The translations under genes were made by a program, and so were the position numbers. From NCBI GenBank assembly GCA_002345925.1, contig DDWM01000034.1, positions 9,792 through 59,973 on the forward strand: 50,182 bases of DNA. The letters are read 5' to 3'. Within the stretch, counting starts at the first letter, position 1. Every line of letters starts with the position of its first letter. Positions 32,668-41,103 of this stretch are shown here, one piece after another. The notes under the pieces are model-generated. The model was not told the DNA's origin and did no database searches. It saw only the letters and a program-made list of their open reading frames with translations. Source of the stretch: Actinobacteria bacterium UBA2286. GTDB taxonomy: Bacteria > Actinomycetota > Coriobacteriia > Anaerosomatales > Anaerosomataceae.

Positions 32668-33614
32668 AAGAGAAGATCGCAGTCCTCATGGGCGGGCGTT
32701 CGCTGGAGCGCGAGGTGTCGCTCAGAAGCGGCCGTCGCGTGTGCGAGGCGCTGACCGAGCGCGGCTACCGCGTGCTGCCGCTGGATGTCGCGGCGGACCT
32801 CGTTCCGACGCTTCGCTCGGAGCGCCCTGACGCGGCGTACATCGCGCTTCACGGCAAGTATGGCGAGGACGGCACCGTCCAGGAGGTGCTGGAGTTCCTC
32901 GGCATCCCTTACACCGGGCCCGGCGTGGTTGCATCCGCTCTCGCGTGGGACAAGGCGGTCTCCAAGCGCCTCTTCCGCGAGAACGGGATCCCCACGCCCG
33001 ACTGGGTGACGTTCAGCACCGCGGCGTTCAAGGAGATGGGCGCTGCCACCGCGCTCGACCTCGTCCCGGAGGCTGTCGGCGGTTTCCCGCTGGTAGTGAA
33101 GCCTGCCGAGCAGGGCTCGGCACTCGGCCTCACTCGCGTGACGGACGCGTCCGAGCTCCCCAACGCTCTCATGAACGCGCTCTCGTATGGCGACAAGGCG
33201 ATCGTGGAGAAGTGGGTCGACGGCGCAGAGCTTGCGGTCTCGGTGCTCGACGGACCCGACGGCCTACGGGTGTTGCCGCCGGTAGAGATGGTCGCGCTCT
33301 CCGGCCTCTTCGACTTCTCGGCGATGTACACGCCCGGCGAGACCGAGTACTACGTCCCTGCGCGCCTGGGTGACGCGGTCATGGCCGAGGTGATCCGTCT
33401 TGCCGCAGAGGTGCACCGCCTGCTTGGCTGCCGCCATGTCAGCCGGGTCGACATGGTCGTGGGTGCCGATGGCGTGCCGCAGGTGCTTGAATGCAACACT
33501 TCACCGGGTATGACAGAGACGTCGCTTTTGCCGATGGCTGCCGCGTCCGAGGGAGTAACTTTCCAAGTGTTGGTAGAGCTTCTGACCCGCGCAGCGCTCG
33601 ATACGGTAGAGTGA
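32664..33614 (+). CDS. ddl: D-alanine--D-alanine ligase
   Basis: 316-aa ATP-grasp ligase making D-Ala-D-Ala for peptidoglycan. The N-terminal signature VLMGGRSLEREVSLRSG, the ALHGKYGEDGTVQEVLEFLGIPYTGPG motif, SALAWDKAVSKRLF, ATP-grasp VVKPAEQGSALGLTRV, and the metal-binding end SRVDMVVGADGVPQVLECNTSPGMTETSL are all in place. Residue choice at the X-loop (EYYVPARL) fits the Ala-Ala rather than the Ala-lactate group, which is only an estimate. Second gene of the T-box operon, overlapping the aminotransferase stop by 4 nt. So its expression should respond to a tRNA charging level. Confidence 0.96.
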   Translation: MKEKIAVLMGGRSLEREVSLRSGRRVCEALTERGYRVLPLDVAADLVPTLRSERPDAAYIALHGKYGEDGTVQEVLEFLGIPYTGPGVVASALAWDKAVSKRLFRENGIPTPDWVTFSTAAFKEMGAATALDLVPEAVGGFPLVVKPAEQGSALGLTRVTDASELPNALMNALSYGDKAIVEKWVDGAELAVSVLDGPDGLRVLPPVEMVALSGLFDFSAMYTPGETEYYVPARLGDAVMAEVIRLAAEVHRLLGCRHVSRVDMVVGADGVPQVLECNTSPGMTETSLLPMAAASEGVTFQVLVELLTRAALDTVE

Positions 33615-33677
33615 TGGGTATAGAAAACAGTGTGAATCGCTCGTGATTTTGGTAATCCCCGACGACGGAGGTGTCTG

Positions 33678-34223
33678 ATGTACGACTATCGCAGAGGTGA
33701 GAGCATCCTCGGCGCATTCCTGCTTGGCGGCGTCGTTGGTGCCGTTCTTGGAATGCTGTTCGCGCCCCGCTCTGGCAAGGAGAACCGTGAGTTCGTCGCC
33801 GAGAAGGCTAAGGACTACTGGGGCGAAGGCATGGAAGTCTATGAGACCGGTCGCGAGAAGGTCACCGAGGTATACGAGACTGGCCGCGAGAAGGTCACCG
33901 GTGCCTACGAAGCAGGTCGCGAGAAGGTCTCCGGTGCGTACGAGACTGGCCGCGAGAAGGCTACCGAGACCGCCGATGAGCTACGCGTGAAGATCGATGC
34001 CGCGCGCGATCGCCTTCGCGAGCAGGTCGACAGCGCCGCCACCACGGCGAAGGACAAGGTAGTCGAGTACGCGCCTGTCGCCAAAGAGACAGTGCACAAG
34101 GTAGGCGAGGCAGTGAAGGGTGGCGTCAAGACCGCCGAGGACAAGGCCGAGAGCCTGCTCGACATGGTCGCCGACAAGGCCTCCGCCAAGAATGCTGATG
34201 CAGACGTGGTCGTGCCCGAGTAA
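33678..34223 (+). CDS. YtxH domain protein with four 11-residue repeats
   Basis: 181-aa protein. The YtxH N-terminus (ILGAFLLGGVVGAVLGMLFAPRSGKENR, about 10-37) is one membrane helix followed by the APRSGKE motif. Four tandem 11-residue units of the form xYETGREKVTx follow at residues 54-97, then a long amphipathic helix with Ala/Lys/Asp (LEA-like) up to the end. Such proteins are often stress-associated. ACGGAGGTGT site 4 nt before the ATG. Followed by a terminator, so it is probably monocistronic. Confidence 0.88.
   Translation: MYDYRRGESILGAFLLGGVVGAVLGMLFAPRSGKENREFVAEKAKDYWGEGMEVYETGREKVTEVYETGREKVTGAYEAGREKVSGAYETGREKATETADELRVKIDAARDRLREQVDSAATTAKDKVVEYAPVAKETVHKVGEAVKGGVKTAEDKAESLLDMVADKASAKNADADVVVPE
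33837..33968 (+). repeat. Four tandem 33-bp repeats in the YtxH gene
   Basis: Four in-frame copies of a 33-nt unit coding YETGREKVTx-type peptides; copies 1 and 2 are almost identical in DNA and copies 3 and 4 have diverged. The number of units could change by slippage or recombination. Confidence 0.85.
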
Positions 34224-34246
34224 GCTTACGACATGACGTGCTGTCC

Positions 34247-34273
34247 GAGGCCGGCCGCCACGCGGTCGGCCTC
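34247..34273 (+). terminator. Intrinsic-type terminator after the YtxH gene
   Basis: GAGGCCG pairs with CGGCCTC around a 13-nt loop that contains a further weak pairing. The T-tract is poor (GTCGTAATC), so efficiency is uncertain. Confidence 0.5.
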
Positions 34274-34295
34274 GTCGTAATCAAGGAGCAAAACC

Positions 34296-34985
34296 GTGCC
34301 GCGAGTCTCTGATATCGAAGACGTCGGAGTGGTGAACAGCCGGGGCATGTCTCTCGGTCGCATATCCGCCGTGCTGTTTCATCCCTCGGAGGCCCGCGCT
34401 GTGGCGGTCGTCGTTCAGCGGCCGCGCATCGGAGGTGTGGTTGCTCGCGCCGAGATGTACGTCCCGCTCGGCATGCTTTCCCGCGAGGGCGAGGTCCTCG
34501 TGCTTCGCGCAAACAAGCTTCCGTCCGAGGCGGACGGCGAGAAGTTCTTGGGTTACAGCTGGGAGACCACCGTGCACTGGCGGGGGATGCCGGTTCGCTC
34601 CACTGCAGGTGAGATGATCGGCGCAGTGAACGATGCGGACATCAGCCTGGCCGACGGGGCAGTCTCGCTCCTGCGAGTCTCCACGGGTATGCTCGGCGAT
34701 GTTGCTGTCGGACGGCTCGAGGTTCCCGGCGATCTTGTAGAAGGCTTCTCGAGCGACGCGGTGATCGTATCTGCCGAATATTCCGAGCTCAAGGCCACAG
34801 GCGGCGCCGCGAAGGTCGCTGCCAAGAGCGCAACGGTCGCCAAAGAGGCGGGCGGGCGCGTAGCGAAGCAGGCGTACGATGCGAGCATGTCCGCTGCGAT
34901 CGCCGTTGGGAAGTCGTTCAAGAGCGGCAAAGGGCGGCGCATGATCGACAAGTTCAAAGAAATGACGCGCGAAGAAGAGGAATGA
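34296..34985 (+). CDS. PRC-barrel domain protein
   Basis: 229-aa protein with two PRC-barrel-like units: about 1-85 (IEDVGVVNSRGMSLGRISAVLFH, YVPLGMLSREGEVLVL) and about 90-165 (WRGMPVRSTAGEMIGAVNDADIS). A lysine/alanine-rich helix follows (about 168-229, GGAAKVAAKSATVAKEAGGRVAKQAY), resembling the tail of YtxH/LEA-type proteins, as in its upstream neighbour. No membrane helix is present. GTG start with AAGGAG 8 nt upstream. PRC barrels bind other proteins or RNA; its role here is unknown. Confidence 0.88.
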   Translation: MPRVSDIEDVGVVNSRGMSLGRISAVLFHPSEARAVAVVVQRPRIGGVVARAEMYVPLGMLSREGEVLVLRANKLPSEADGEKFLGYSWETTVHWRGMPVRSTAGEMIGAVNDADISLADGAVSLLRVSTGMLGDVAVGRLEVPGDLVEGFSSDAVIVSAEYSELKATGGAAKVAAKSATVAKEAGGRVAKQAYDASMSAAIAVGKSFKSGKGRRMIDKFKEMTREEEE

Positions 34986-34994
34986 GGCCCGGCG

Positions 34995-35639
34995 GTGGCT
35001 CGAAGATTTCGGCCCCTCACAGGTGATCTCCTCAAGACACTGCCGCCCGGATGCTCCGGGTGCGCGTACTGGGAGACAGCCGAGCCGCTTGCCGCCAGGT
35101 GTGGTGAGCGCTGCGACGCCGAGCTTGTAAGCGCGTGGATGGATCGCGTAGCTACCGAGTGGGGCAGTTGCGGCCGGATCGCGGTCGTCGATGGAGAGGT
35201 GCTCGGCTTCATCAAGTACGCGCCCGGCTCACTCGTGCCGCAGGCGCAGGTCATGCCGGCGGGGTCGCCCGACCCGCGCGCCGTCCTCATCACGTGCATG
35301 CACATCACGCCAGAGGCTCGGCAACGCGGCCTCGGCAAACTGCTCATGCAGGCGGCGCTGCGCGATCTTGTCACGCGAGGCGAGCGCACGGTTCAGGCCT
35401 ACGCGACGACCACGCATGGCGACTACTCGCTTTCGCCGGTTGTTGGCGTGCAGTTCTTGCTCAGAATGGGCTTCACCGTTGCGCGACCGCATCCCGTGAT
35501 GCCCCTCATGCATATGGACTTGCGCTCACTTGCTGCATGGACCGAGAATCTTGAGGTAGTCCTGGAGTCGCTGCGGCTGCCGCTGCGTGTGCCCCGACGC
35601 CAGCCTGTACCGAACATCAGAGAAAGAGGGAACGCATGA
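34995..35639 (+). CDS. GNAT-family N-acetyltransferase
   Basis: 214-aa protein with a GNAT fold. The acetyl-CoA pyrophosphate loop is in ARQRGLGKLLMQAAL (about 110-124, R-x-x-G-L-G), preceded by the strand VLITCMHITPE. An N-terminal CSGCAYWE motif (about 20-27) is typical of a GNAT subgroup of unknown substrate. The C-terminus carries LLRMGFTVARPHPVMPLMHMDL. The start is GTG 9 nt after the PRC-barrel gene and has only a weak ribosome-binding site. Overlaps YbaK by ATGA. Confidence 0.87.
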   Translation: MARRFRPLTGDLLKTLPPGCSGCAYWETAEPLAARCGERCDAELVSAWMDRVATEWGSCGRIAVVDGEVLGFIKYAPGSLVPQAQVMPAGSPDPRAVLITCMHITPEARQRGLGKLLMQAALRDLVTRGERTVQAYATTTHGDYSLSPVVGVQFLLRMGFTVARPHPVMPLMHMDLRSLAAWTENLEVVLESLRLPLRVPRRQPVPNIRERGNA

Positions 35640-36136
35640 GCGAGGCCGGCGGAGTGACCGAGCCCAAGCGAACCGGCTCGGCGGGGCGCGTTCTCGCATT
35701 CTTGGAATCGCACGGGCTTGCCGAGGGGCTTGTCCACTTTGAGCAGTCCACCAAGACAGCTCAGATGGCCGCCGATGCGATGGGGTGTGAACTTGGTCAA
35801 ATCGTGAAATCACTCGTGTTCGTGGCCGATGATCGCCCTGTGTTGGCACTTGTGGCTGGCGACCGGCGCGGGGACTCCGACGCGATCGCCGCACTGATGG
35901 ACGCCCGCAAGGCCGCATTCGCCGACGCGGACACGGTTCGCTCGGCAACGGGATTCGCGATCGGCGGGGTGTCGCCATTCGCGCTGCCCTCGGAGCTGCG
36001 CGTTCTGATCGACGAATCGCTCGGGCGCTTCGAGGTCGTGTATCCCGCAGGAGGCACGCCGAGCTCGATGGTGCGCATGACGCTTCCGCAACTCGTTGAG
36101 CTATCCGGTGGACAGGTCTGTGAAATCGCGCGATAG
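35636..36136 (+). CDS. YbaK/EbsC aminoacyl-tRNA deacylase
   Basis: 166-aa protein of the YbaK/ProX editing-domain family, which hydrolyses mischarged tRNA (for example Cys-tRNA-Pro or Ala-tRNA-Pro). Recognisable parts: HFEQSTKTAQMAADAMGCELGQIVKSLVFVAD, with the conserved Lys in IVKSLVF, then RSATGFAIGGVSPF (the GG-SPFG type loop), and VLIDESLGRFEVVYPAGGTPSSMVRM. Small freestanding editing factor. Coupled to the GNAT gene upstream by ATGA, and its last bases overlap the start of the deacetylase gene. Confidence 0.94.
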   Translation: MSEAGGVTEPKRTGSAGRVLAFLESHGLAEGLVHFEQSTKTAQMAADAMGCELGQIVKSLVFVADDRPVLALVAGDRRGDSDAIAALMDARKAAFADADTVRSATGFAIGGVSPFALPSELRVLIDESLGRFEVVYPAGGTPSSMVRMTLPQLVELSGGQVCEIAR

Positions 36137-37286
36137 TCACACGGTCATGACACAAATCACAGACTCGCCACAGATAAACACAACGCTGAAGATCGCCGGG
36201 ATTCTGGCGGTCTTTGGTTTGTTTGCATTCCTGGCGCATGGCGCATTCGGCCGGGTTCCTGTTGAGATCGACGGCCGCGTTGCGCTTGTTGGAATCGGGG
36301 ACAGCGTTGCCGAGATAGTCGCCGAGCAGCCCTGCTCGGCCGAGCCGGGGGACCTGCTCGCCGCGTCCGACCGCCACGTGGTTGTCCCCGGTGGAGGCAA
36401 GCCGCTTGCAGTCCAGGTCAACGGGCGTGCTGCCGATCCCGCCGAGCGGATACGTCCCGGCGACCGGGTCGACACGCTGGCCGGGACCGACGTTGTTGAG
36501 CCCACCGCCGAGGAAACTCGCGTTATCGCGGCGCCGACCGAGATAGTCGGCAATGGTGCCGTACTCACGTTGGCCGCGCCCGGCTCGGCGGGTGTTCAGC
36601 GGGTCGTTGTCGGTGCGGTTTCCGGCGACGTGATTGCGAGCGAAACGGTTGTGCCTGCCACGCCGATGGTGCTGCGACGGGTGGGTGCTAACGGGAAGAA
36701 GGTCGTGGCGCTCACTTTTGACGACGGTCCCTGGCCGGAGTCTACTGCGGAGATTCTCGACATCCTCAAAGAAGAAGAGGTCCCGGCCACGTTCTTCATG
36801 CTCGGGCTCCGGGTGAAGAAGGAGCCGGAAGCGGCGCGGCGCATCGTTGCCGAGGGGCATGACGTCGGGAACCACACGTATCGCCATGTCGATCTCACCG
36901 ATGTGAAGCCCGAGATCCAGCGACGCGAGATTCGCGGCACCAACAACGTGATCCGTGCGACGACCGGCGTTCAGCCCGAGTGGTTCAGGCCGCCGATGGG
37001 GCAGGTCGACAGCTCCGCATATCGCGAAATCAAGGCCGCAGGATTGCGACCGGCGCTCTGGACGGTTGATCCGCAGGACTGGCGCAAAGGCAAGTCAGCG
37101 GGCAAGATCGCGCGGGAAGTCATATCTGGTGCAAAGCCCGGGTCGGTGATCTTGCTCCACGACGGCGGAGGAGATCGCAGTCGGACCGTAAAGGCGCTGC
37201 CGTGGATCATCCACGAGCTGCGTGAGCGGGGCTACGAGTTCGTCTTGCTGGGCGATCTGCCGAGCGCCCCCAAGTCGCGCTGGTAG
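36120..37286 (+). CDS. Membrane-anchored polysaccharide deacetylase (NodB domain)
   Basis: 388-aa protein. One N-terminal transmembrane helix (KIAGILAVFGLFAFLAHGAFG) anchors a beta-rich linker (about 50-175, DUF348-like) and a NodB deacetylase domain (about 195-385). The domain shows motif 1 LTFDDGPWP, motif 2 GNHTYRHVDLT (HxxxH zinc ligands), motif 3 RPPMGQVD, and motif 5 ILLHDGGGDRS. The catalytic Asp pair and His ligands are present, so it is probably active on peptidoglycan or another N-acetylated glycan outside the cell. The start is uncertain: GTG at 36120 (AGG nearby, overlapping YbaK by 17 nt) or ATG at 36147. Confidence 0.92.
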   Translation: MKSRDSHTVMTQITDSPQINTTLKIAGILAVFGLFAFLAHGAFGRVPVEIDGRVALVGIGDSVAEIVAEQPCSAEPGDLLAASDRHVVVPGGGKPLAVQVNGRAADPAERIRPGDRVDTLAGTDVVEPTAEETRVIAAPTEIVGNGAVLTLAAPGSAGVQRVVVGAVSGDVIASETVVPATPMVLRRVGANGKKVVALTFDDGPWPESTAEILDILKEEEVPATFFMLGLRVKKEPEAARRIVAEGHDVGNHTYRHVDLTDVKPEIQRREIRGTNNVIRATTGVQPEWFRPPMGQVDSSAYREIKAAGLRPALWTVDPQDWRKGKSAGKIAREVISGAKPGSVILLHDGGGDRSRTVKALPWIIHELRERGYEFVLLGDLPSAPKSRW

Positions 37287-37288
37287 CG

Positions 37289-37873
37289 CTAGCGCCTGGC
37301 GGTTCTGCTTGGCGTGATCACGACATCGACGAGTTCGTCGTAGTCGCCGCACGGTACGGCGCTTGCAATCTGTTCATCGTATGCGACGCCGATCGTGACC
37401 GCCGACCCGCGCATCTCGGCCAGGAGTGAATCGTAGTAGCCAGCGCCCAGACCCAGCCGGCGACACTCCAGGTCGTACGCGACGCCCGGAACGATGACGA
37501 CGTCTATCTCCGAAGGCAACGCTTCAGGCGCTTCGGGGCAGGGCTCTTTGAGGCCGTACGCGCCTGTGCAGAGTTCGCGATCCGGCGTATGCCAGTGCAG
37601 CTGAAGGTCACGGCGTCCGCGAACTCGCGGTAACGCGACCCGAACCCCACGCTTCCAGAGGGTCTTGATGAGCTCTGTCGCGTCGATCTCCTCTGGCATG
37701 GCACCGTACGCAAGTACGGCGCGGGCACCGACGATTTCAGGGAGAGCGAGGATCTTCTCGGTCACGGCGTGCGAGGCCACCACACGCTGTTCCGGCAGGA
37801 CGGCCCGCCGAGCCGCGCGTACTCGGAAGCGCATCTCGGACTTGGCGTATGCGATTCGTTCGCTGTCTGGCAT
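37289..37873 (-). CDS. 5-formyltetrahydrofolate cyclo-ligase
   Basis: 194-aa ATP-dependent enzyme that converts 5-formyl-THF to 5,10-methenyl-THF. N-terminal KSEMRFRVRAARRAVLP has the conserved Lys/Arg, then VLAYGAMPEEIDATELI, RVALPRVRGRRDLQLHW, and the C-terminal signature RLGLGAGYYDSLL (GxGxGYYD), ending GVAYDEQIASAVPCGDYDELVDVVITP. The ATG at 37873 has GAGGGG 9 nt upstream; the frame to 38035 is non-coding upstream. Lies downstream of the NRAMP-related gene but with its own promoter. Converges with the deacetylase (2-nt gap). Confidence 0.95.
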   Translation of the reverse strand: MPDSERIAYAKSEMRFRVRAARRAVLPEQRVVASHAVTEKILALPEIVGARAVLAYGAMPEEIDATELIKTLWKRGVRVALPRVRGRRDLQLHWHTPDRELCTGAYGLKEPCPEAPEALPSEIDVVIVPGVAYDLECRRLGLGAGYYDSLLAEMRGSAVTIGVAYDEQIASAVPCGDYDELVDVVITPSRTARR

Positions 37874-37900
37874 TCCGACCATCCCCCTCTGGACTTCGGA

Positions 37901-37929
37901 AGTATAGCGCAGCGCAGTGACATATCCAG
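37901..37929 (-). promoter_or_regulatory. Putative promoter of the 5-formyl-THF cyclo-ligase gene
   Basis: Read on the minus strand, TATACT (-10, plus positions 37901-37906) has CTGGAT 17 nt upstream as a weak -35. It is 28 nt before the start codon, in the 89-bp gap after the NRAMP-related gene. Confidence 0.5.
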
Positions 37930-37962
37930 TATGTGCCAGGTGCCTTTCTGGTGAATCCTCGG

Positions 37963-39213
37963 CTAGCCTATCCCCAGAAGCGTCATGCCGAGGAGAAGAA
38001 CCGTGAGCGTGATGACAACGACGATCGTCGTCCATGAAAGCACGTTGTTGACGGGTCCGTTCACGTGGCGACCCATGATCTTGCGGTCGTTCACGATGAT
38101 CATCATGAAGATGAGCAGGAACGGCAGCAGCATTCCGTTTACAACCTGCGAGACGAGCATTATCGCGATGAGGTTGAGGTCGGGTATCAGAATGACCGCC
38201 GCTCCGCTCAGGATTACGAACGTGTACAAGCCGTTAAACAGGGGCGCTTCGCTCCAGGAGCGGTCCAGGCCCGATTCCCACCCGAAAGCCTCGCAGATCG
38301 CGTATGAGGCCGTCAGAGGCAGTACTGCGGCGGCTAAGACAGACGCCGAAAGCAGGCCGATCGCGAAAAGTGCCTCCGCATAGCGGCCGGCGAGGGGCGC
38401 GAGAGCGCTTGCAGCCTGGCCTGCGCCGGTGACTTCAATGCCCGCCGGGTGCAGAACCGTGGCCGTGGTGATGATGATGAAGCAGGCAATCACGTTGGCG
38501 GCGATGGCGCCGACGATGACGTCCCACCGTGCGAGCGCCCACTCCTTCACCGTTGTGCCCTTGTCCACGATGTTGCTCTGGACCAGGAACTGCATCCAGG
38601 GCGCGATAGTTGTGCCGGTCAGGCCGATTGCGAGCGCGATGAATGCCTGTGTGGGGATGATTTTTGGCACCACGAAGCTCGTAGCTACAACGCCCCAGTC
38701 CGGTTTGGCGAGAAACGCTGCAACAACGTAGGAGATGAATACCAAGGAGAGCGCGAGCAGAACTTTCTCAACGTTGCGGTACGAGCCGCGCACGACGAGC
38801 AGCCAAACGACGATTGCCGCGATGGGCACCGAGATGTACCTGGATACGCCGAAGAGCTCCATGGCGGCGGCGATGCCGGCGAACTCGGCGACCGTGGTGG
38901 CAGCGTTGCTTGCGAGGAGCATCATCATCGCAAGGAACGTGGGGCGAACGCCGAAGCGCTCACGGATAAGCGCCGCAAAGCCCTTGCCGGTGACAGCGCC
39001 CATGCGGCCGGCCATCTCCTGCACGATGACGAAGGACGGCGTCATCGCGAGCATCATCCACAGCATCGTGTAGCCGTACTTGGCGCCGGCCACCGAGTAC
39101 GTCGAGATGCCACCAGAGTCGTTGCCGGCAGATGCCGCGATTACTCCGGGTCCGATGACGGCGAGCAGCGCGAAGATGCCGGTCCGGGTCCGCTTTTCGG
39201 TCTTGGGAGTCAA
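37963..39213 (-). CDS. NRAMP-related divalent metal transporter, probably Mg2+ (NRMT type)
   Basis: 416-aa protein with about 11 membrane helices and the SLC11/NRAMP fold. The helix-1 metal motif is NDSGG (Asp32), where manganese/iron NRAMPs have DPGN. The helix-6 motif is TTIAPWMQF (Ala204-Pro-Trp206) in place of MPH. Loss of the methionine that selects transition metals, with retention of the Asp, is the pattern reported for NRAMP-related magnesium transporters (NRMT), first described for Eggerthella. TTG start with a GGCGGGA site. Follows the MgtE-like gene by 16 nt under an M-box leader, so the same transcript is Mg2+-controlled. This strongly supports Mg2+ rather than Mn2+ as substrate. 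Confidence 0.88.
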   Translation of the reverse strand: MTPKTEKRTRTGIFALLAVIGPGVIAASAGNDSGGISTYSVAGAKYGYTMLWMMLAMTPSFVIVQEMAGRMGAVTGKGFAALIRERFGVRPTFLAMMMLLASNAATTVAEFAGIAAAMELFGVSRYISVPIAAIVVWLLVVRGSYRNVEKVLLALSLVFISYVVAAFLAKPDWGVVATSFVVPKIIPTQAFIALAIGLTGTTIAPWMQFLVQSNIVDKGTTVKEWALARWDVIVGAIAANVIACFIIITTATVLHPAGIEVTGAGQAASALAPLAGRYAEALFAIGLLSASVLAAAVLPLTASYAICEAFGWESGLDRSWSEAPLFNGLYTFVILSGAAVILIPDLNLIAIMLVSQVVNGMLLPFLLIFMMIIVNDRKIMGRHVNGPVNNVLSWTTIVVVITLTVLLLGMTLLGIG

Positions 39214-39229
39214 CTGCGCAGTCCCGCCG

Positions 39230-41080
39230 CTATCCCGCTTGACCGAGTGCGGTCAGCACGGTGAGCGCCAGGAATACGAGGCCCGTGAATGTGAGCGTGC
39301 CGGTGATCATGAGGCTGACGGTCACAGCGGTTGCCGAGACACGATGGCCACGAGCCGCGACCCCCTCGGCGATGTTGGCAACGAGAGTCCCAGCGAGTGA
39401 CACCACGAGGATCGAAAGCGCGTAGATGAGTCCGACGACAATCGCGACTTCGGCACGCGGGAGCATGCCCGCTGCTTCGAACCCGGGCACGATTAGGCCG
39501 GCCTCGGCAGTTTCAAGCCATGCGATCGCACTGGCGACCAACCCGACAACGAGGCCCAGGCCGGAGCCTGCAAGAGCGTCACCGGTGATGCGGCGCCACA
39601 GGGGCGTGCGCTCCTCCTCATCTTCGGACTCGATGACGCGGGAGAGCGCGTGCGAAGCGACGTCCTCGGCGATACGAAGGACGACCGATGCGGCGAATAA
39701 CAGCAGGAGGAGCACCGGGTTGATGGCTGCGGCGAGGAGCGCGAGCAGCGCCCATACGACAAGCCAACCGTTGCGCGAGACCCAGCGCCAGATGCCGTTG
39801 ATGCCACCACGCCCACGGTGGCCGGTTGCGAGCTCAAGGTCCTCGGCGGATTCCTCTTCGAGGACGTCGAGGGCGTCGTCGACGGTAACGATGCCGAGAA
39901 GCTTGCCGGTCTCGTCTACGACGGGCATTGCGAGCAGGTCGTACTTGCTCATGGTCTCGGCAACGTCTTCCTGGTCGTCCTCGACGTCGGCGGTGATCAC
40001 GTCTTTGGTGACGATGTCGGCGATGAGTGTACCGGGCTCGCTTACGACGAGATCACGTAGCGAGATCACGCCTTCAAGGCGGGCGTCTGCGTCGGTCACG
40101 TAGATGTAGTAGATGCTTTCATTCTCGGCAGCCTCGCCGCGCAGGTGCTCGATGACCTGCTGCACCGTCATCTCCTCGGTCACGGTCGTGACCTCAGGCG
40201 TCATGATGCCGCCGGCCGTCTTCTCCCGATAGCCGAGAAGACCGCGGATGGCGCTTGATTCGTCGACACCCATCAGGCGCAGGAGCGCCTCAGCTTTGTC
40301 GTAGGGGAGGTCGCCGATGACGTCGGCGGCGTCGTCGGGATCCATGATCTCGAGGATGTCCGAGGCGCGCTGGCTGCCGAGGTCGTCGATGACGTCGGCC
40401 TGGAAGGCGTCTTCCAGCTCAGAGATCGTGTCGGCGGCCTGGGTGTTGTCGAGGTGCTCGAAGACTTTCGCCCGCTGGGCGGGGGAGAGCTGCTCGAGCA
40501 CGTCGGCGATGTCGGCGGGGTGCAGCTCGTGCAGGCGCTTATGGGTGACCGAGAGCTGCACGTGCGACAGGTCGCGGTCGAGAAGGTCCATGTAGTTCCA
40601 CGCGATGATCGTCTCGGAGAGCTCTATGCCGAAGAGCTTCACGACCCGCTCGGCCATACGCTCGACCGAAGGGTGCAGACCGCGCAGGATGCCACGGGTG
40701 CCGACCTCAGCGCCGAGAAGGCGCAGCTGGTTTCGGCTCTCGGAGAGCTTGAGGTCGTTGACTCGCACGACCTTCATACCCTGCGTGTCGACGATCTGCT
40801 GATTGAGCAAGTCGCGATGGAGCAGGATCTCATCGGGCTGCAGGTAGCTGAAGCGAAGCGCGTCGCGCGTGACGTTAAGCGTGATCTGCTCGTCGTCGAT
40901 CGCTTCTACGAACTTGCGCCAGGACAGCATGAACGGCGTCTTCTCGGGGCCGAGAAACGCAAGTGATGTGACGCGCGGAAACACCTCGCGGGTTGCGATG
41001 GCGACGTCGCTGATTGCACCGATGGTCTCACCGGCGGCGTCAACCACCGGCCTGCCCAACATGCGGGTCAAGTAGAACAC
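39230..41080 (-). CDS. MgtE-like protein: PRC barrels, MgtE-N, two CBS, divergent membrane domain
   Basis: 616-aa protein. Two PRC-barrel units (about 1-130, MFYLTRMLGRPVVDAAGETIGAI) are followed by an MgtE_N superhelical domain (about 185-290, LHELHPADIADVLEQLSPAQ, EIMDPDDAADVIGDLP), two CBS domains (about 295-420), and five membrane helices (about 435-616). The MgtE membrane signatures GGNAGSQ and PLxTTxxD are not found: at those places it has AEDVASH and SLMITGTLTF, so the pore Asp appears lost. It may be a Mg2+ sensor or an altered channel working with the downstream transporter. GTG start at 41080 with GGGAGG 8 nt upstream. First gene after the M-box. Confidence 0.9.
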   Translation of the reverse strand: MFYLTRMLGRPVVDAAGETIGAISDVAIATREVFPRVTSLAFLGPEKTPFMLSWRKFVEAIDDEQITLNVTRDALRFSYLQPDEILLHRDLLNQQIVDTQGMKVVRVNDLKLSESRNQLRLLGAEVGTRGILRGLHPSVERMAERVVKLFGIELSETIIAWNYMDLLDRDLSHVQLSVTHKRLHELHPADIADVLEQLSPAQRAKVFEHLDNTQAADTISELEDAFQADVIDDLGSQRASDILEIMDPDDAADVIGDLPYDKAEALLRLMGVDESSAIRGLLGYREKTAGGIMTPEVTTVTEEMTVQQVIEHLRGEAAENESIYYIYVTDADARLEGVISLRDLVVSEPGTLIADIVTKDVITADVEDDQEDVAETMSKYDLLAMPVVDETGKLLGIVTVDDALDVLEEESAEDLELATGHRGRGGINGIWRWVSRNGWLVVWALLALLAAAINPVLLLLLFAASVVLRIAEDVASHALSRVIESEDEEERTPLWRRITGDALAGSGLGLVVGLVASAIAWLETAEAGLIVPGFEAAGMLPRAEVAIVVGLIYALSILVVSLAGTLVANIAEGVAARGHRVSATAVTVSLMITGTLTFTGLVFLALTVLTALGQAG

Positions 41081-41103
41081 ACTAGCTCCCTCCCTTCGGA
41101 CAG

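Noticed and set aside
38449..39264. Long plus-strand frame opposite the NRAMP-related gene
   Set aside because: Composition (His/Asp/Arg/Gly-rich) is that of a mirror frame; the minus strand has a complete transporter.
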